DNA from: Secundilactobacillus yichangensis
GTDB taxonomy: Bacteria > Bacillota > Bacilli > Lactobacillales > Lactobacillaceae
DNA length: 64,000 nucleotides
Direction of reading: 5' to 3'
NCBI RefSeq assembly: GCF_016861565.1
Contig: NZ_BOLK01000005.1
Span: 108,292-172,291 of the forward strand
In this document: one piece after another, positions 61,617-64,000 of the stretch
How positions within the stretch are numbered: position 1 is the first letter of the stretch
Layout of the letters: each line of letters opens with the position of its first letter
Program-made: the position numbers and the translations under genes
The notes under the pieces: model-generated
The model's input: only the letters and a program-made list of their open reading frames with translations
What the model was told of the DNA's origin: nothing
Databases searched by the model: none

Positions 61617-61668
61617 AAAGCAGTCTGTCTGTTATCATTTAATGATGACGGGCAGGCTGCTTTGATTT
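61617..61668 (+). terminator. Terminator after the pnt operon
   Basis: AAAGCAGTCTGTC pairs with GGGCAGGCTGCTTT, with an inner stem around TTATCATTTAATGATGA, followed by GATTTT. Confidence 0.8.
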
Positions 61669-61804
61669 TCGTTATGGTATTGCGAAATTACTTTCAAAAA
61701 ATCAGCACAAATTACCTGAGTTATGTTAATATTAGCTTGTGAATTTAAGCATTAAATATTTTGGGGTAAGTTTGAATTTTTACAATCCTTTGGAGGGGAT
61801 AAAT

Positions 61805-63775
61805 ATGAATAAGTTTAACAACGTTTTTTATGGGGCAAAGACTCATTTTAAGATGTATAAAAAAGGACGCCAATGGCTGGTTGCAGGGGTAACTGTAATC
61901 AGTCTTGGCTTAGGTGTGCTGGGTCTAAATACAGTGACAGCTTCAGCTGCAACGACTGAAACACCGGTAGTAGCGGCTCCCGCCACTGAGAAAACAACTA
62001 CTGAAACGGCAACTCCTGTGACTGATTCAACATCGAATACTAATACTGAACAATCAGCCGCAGAAACAGAAAATACTGCTGCAACGACAGCAAAGACAAC
62101 TGCACCAGTGACAACCAATTTAGGCGATGCGACTACAGAACGAGTTGCAGCTGCAAAGACTAAGGCAACAGCTGCTTACGAAGATACTGGTAAAGCACAG
62201 ACTTTAACAGCAGTAGCACCAGAGAGTACTAAGGAAACTACAATTAATTTTAATGCCACAGTTAAAACCGATGGCGATGCTGGACAAGTTCTATCAAATC
62301 AAAACGCCAGCAACGTATACAATGTGACTGTTGATGACCACAACGTTATTCAGTCAGTTAATAGTTCAAAAATTGGTCAAATCCCCGTTACCATTCCGGG
62401 TGGTTACGACCTTAAGGACGTTTCTCTAACGGCTACAACCGCAGATAATCAGAGTTTAACGCTGGATTACGATGTGATTAAGAAGGCTGCAACAGTTACC
62501 CCTGCTGATTTAGTTTCCGGGGACGTCACGCAGGACAAACTTAATGAAGCAGCTGAGGCGTTATTTGCCGATTTAGGTGTAAACCTTGATGGTAAAGGAA
62601 GTCAGCAATTTACAATTGCGTATCAGAGTGATCCTCGGAACAGTGTTTATACCAACTATAAGTTTACTTTTATCGTAGCTGATACTGCTCAGACTAAGAC
62701 GGTATCACAACCATATCAAACAGAAGTTAAAACAACTGATGGTACCGTCTTGAATTCTCAAAATGCGACTAATACTTACGTTGTCCGTGCTTCAGATGAT
62801 GGCTCGATTCTTTCTGTTACTTCCACTGATTATAAGGATTTAACGGATACCATTCCGGATGGTTACCATTTGACAGGCATTCAGCTTGTGGATACGACTA
62901 ACCTTGACCAGACAGTCACAACTGTAACCTATGATCCAAGTACTGGGATTGGTAATATCGTTTCAACCAGCATTGATCCCGCTACGGGCGAAAAAGTGAC
63001 AACTGATTACTCAAAGAATCCGGCTATCATCGCAAGCCTCACACAAGCACATGCTGATAATCCGGAAAATCCAGCGACAGTTTCAGAAATGGCGCAGCTA
63101 ATGGTTAACCAGCTTATTTCGCCTAAATCAACGGCTAATGGTAATCAATACACTGCATCATTTAAGAATATCATCACTAAGGATACGCTTTTGAATGGTA
63201 ACGTTAACCAGCAATCAACGAATACGGTTATTACTTACATTGTAGCGGGGCAGCCAAATCAAGGCGGCTCAAACTCTGGAAACAATGGCGGCCAGGGATC
63301 AGCTAATGATGCGACTAATAATAACAATACCAATAATACGGATTCTAATACTGAACCAACAACGACTCCAAATACTGATGCAGCCAATAATTCTAACAGC
63401 GATGCAACCAGCAGTTCTAATAGCGAAGCAGCCAACCCTTCTAACACTGAAACGATGACTGTTCCCGGTACCGCTTCAGTTGGAAAGAATGAGAGCGGTG
63501 CTCAAAACAGTTCTTCGGATAATAGTAATGCCACTGCGACGGGCAGTAACCGTGTATCAACTTTGAACAATGCAAGCAATGGCGGTACGGCAGTTTCAGC
63601 AACCACTACTGGTGCTAATCAAGCAGCTAAGAGTAACAGTCAAATTACGAAGGGAACTTTGCCACAAACTAGTGAAGCGCCTTCTAATGTTTGGGCAGCA
63701 GTCGGTATGGGAATCTTTAGTCTTTTCAGCTTATTCGGCTTAGCAGATAAACGGCGAAAAGGGCACGATGAATAA
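61805..63775 (+). CDS. LPxTG wall-anchored protein with KxYKxGKxW-like signal peptide
   Basis: A 656-residue surface protein. The signal peptide has KMYKKGRQWLVAG and ends near TVTASA (about residue 48). A Thr/Ala/Glu-rich segment follows (to about 150), then two related ~100-residue units. Each has a [V/T]LxxQNA[S/T]NxY...IP.GY pattern (from about 180 and 330). A long Asn/Ser/Thr-rich stalk (about 500-610) leads to sortase signal LPQTSE, a hydrophobic helix and KRRKGHDE. It is likely displayed on the cell wall; ligand unknown. ATG 61805 follows TTGGAGG; the longer frame from 61739 has no site. Confidence 0.9.
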   Translation: MNKFNNVFYGAKTHFKMYKKGRQWLVAGVTVISLGLGVLGLNTVTASAATTETPVVAAPATEKTTTETATPVTDSTSNTNTEQSAAETENTAATTAKTTAPVTTNLGDATTERVAAAKTKATAAYEDTGKAQTLTAVAPESTKETTINFNATVKTDGDAGQVLSNQNASNVYNVTVDDHNVIQSVNSSKIGQIPVTIPGGYDLKDVSLTATTADNQSLTLDYDVIKKAATVTPADLVSGDVTQDKLNEAAEALFADLGVNLDGKGSQQFTIAYQSDPRNSVYTNYKFTFIVADTAQTKTVSQPYQTEVKTTDGTVLNSQNATNTYVVRASDDGSILSVTSTDYKDLTDTIPDGYHLTGIQLVDTTNLDQTVTTVTYDPSTGIGNIVSTSIDPATGEKVTTDYSKNPAIIASLTQAHADNPENPATVSEMAQLMVNQLISPKSTANGNQYTASFKNIITKDTLLNGNVNQQSTNTVITYIVAGQPNQGGSNSGNNGGQGSANDATNNNNTNNTDSNTEPTTTPNTDAANNSNSDATSSSNSEAANPSNTETMTVPGTASVGKNESGAQNSSSDNSNATATGSNRVSTLNNASNGGTAVSATTTGANQAAKSNSQITKGTLPQTSEAPSNVWAAVGMGIFSLFSLFGLADKRRKGHDE

Positions 63776-63798
63776 GGTAAATTAATCAATGAAAGTGG

Positions 63799-63835
63799 AC
63801 ATCATTCCAATTATTATGGGATGGTGTTTTCTTTT
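63799..63835 (+). terminator. Terminator after the second wall protein
   Basis: ACATCATTCC and GGGATGGTGT pair around a short AT loop, followed by TTTCTTTT. Confidence 0.75.
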
Positions 63836-63858
63836 GGGCTAATCTTAGTGCTGGCTAT

Positions 63859-63913
63859 ACTCCCTCTATAGTAGACAAGCAAATAATTAAAGCTTGTGTA
63901 CTATAGAGGGAGT
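63859..63913. repeat. Long inverted repeat at the left end of an insertion sequence
   Basis: Two 22-base arms, 63859-63880 and 63892-63913, pair with one or two mismatches: ACTCCCTCTATAGTA.ACAAGC and GCTTGT.TACTATAGAGGGAGT. The right arm includes GAGGGAG, the ribosome site of the transposase gene, so readthrough RNA would hide it. It probably includes the insertion sequence end. Confidence 0.7.
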
Positions 63914-63919
63914 TTTTGT

Positions 63920-64000
63920 ATGGGAAAGAAAGGATCCAGATACACGCTGGCAGAAAAACTAGCGTGTATTCAATTGGTGGAATCTGGAATTTCACCGAGT
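63920..64000 (+). CDS. N-terminus of an IS3/IS150-type transposase OrfA, cut by the window edge
   Basis: ATG 63920 opens 27 codons (GKKGSRYTLAEKLACIQLVE, then SGISPS) to the window end. The sequence resembles the first helix of HTH OrfA proteins of IS3-family elements. GAGGGAG lies 7 bases upstream. The family call rests on few residues. Confidence 0.6.
   Translation, partial: MGKKGSRYTLAEKLACIQLVESGISPS

Noticed and set aside
1..64000. CRISPR arrays, tRNA or rRNA genes
   Set aside because: No regularly spaced repeats of that type and no tRNA/rRNA signature blocks noticed on either strand.

Overview
The window reads as chromosomal DNA of a heterofermentative member of the Lactobacillaceae (Levilactobacillus/Secundilactobacillus-like; I cannot resolve the genus). 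Signs are T-box leaders, LPxTG wall proteins with KxYKxGKxW-type signal peptides, TTG/GTG starts behind strong AGGAGG sites, a CcpA-type cre site, and many compact hairpin terminators between single genes or short operons. No tRNA, rRNA or CRISPR array was seen.

Layout. 1-13 kb: end of an unknown gene, a multidrug-type ABC exporter, a T-box-controlled peptide-binding lipoprotein plus amidohydrolase, a histidine phosphatase, a CPA2 antiporter, a HelD-like helicase, coaA and guaA. 13.08-25.22 kb: a ~12.1 kb integrative element inserted at the 3' end of guaA, bounded by a 13-bp direct repeat. It carries a Tn916-type tail (truncated HTH gene, frameshifted MobT/Rep-type initiator, DUF3173 protein, tyrosine integrase) and cargo of two ABC transporters, a LiaSR/NarL-type two-component system, a B3/4-domain gene and a LytTR/DUF3021 pair. 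Much of it is decaying: the response regulator and initiator are frameshifted, the B3/4 gene and one permease have in-frame stops, the LytTR gene lacks its 5' half, and one ATPase has Met in place of the Walker A Ser/Thr. 25.2-31.2 kb: accessory, mostly AT-rich DNA with paired hairpin repeats, a secreted HExxHxxGxxH metalloprotease, a lone eutJ-like gene behind a cre-like site, a gene-poor kilobase, and a two-gene unit coding an ApeA-like HEPN protein (RNxxxH motif) and a small HTH protein. That unit is the best candidate for an undescribed defence system here.

31.2-45.5 kb: metA under a T-box whose specifier reads ATG, pdxST divergent from a MocR-type pdxR, an ACT/UPF0210 pair, and a sulfane-sulfur module. 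This module has a CoA-disulfide-reductase/rhodanese/TusA/DsrE fusion divergent from thioredoxin and a CstR/CsoR-type repressor, with matching operator-like repeats over both promoters. An RsgA paralogue, a MarR/quinone-reductase pair, a phosphoribosyltransferase and an aminotransferase follow. 45.6-64 kb: 3-hydroxyacyl-CoA dehydrogenase, a KxYKxGKxW/LPxTG protein, an aminotransferase behind an unassigned attenuator-like leader, FetAB-like transporter plus a class I glutamine amidotransferase, a MATE exporter with an apparent non-ATG start, alcohol and aldehyde dehydrogenases, a split transhydrogenase (pntAA-pntAB-pntB), a second LPxTG protein, and the left end of an insertion sequence.

Functional themes are peptide and methionine supply (T-boxes), PLP synthesis, cofactor redox balance (alcohol and aldehyde dehydrogenases next to transhydrogenase), reactive-sulfur handling, and cell-surface interaction. 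All functions are inferred from motifs and family resemblance; no database search was possible.
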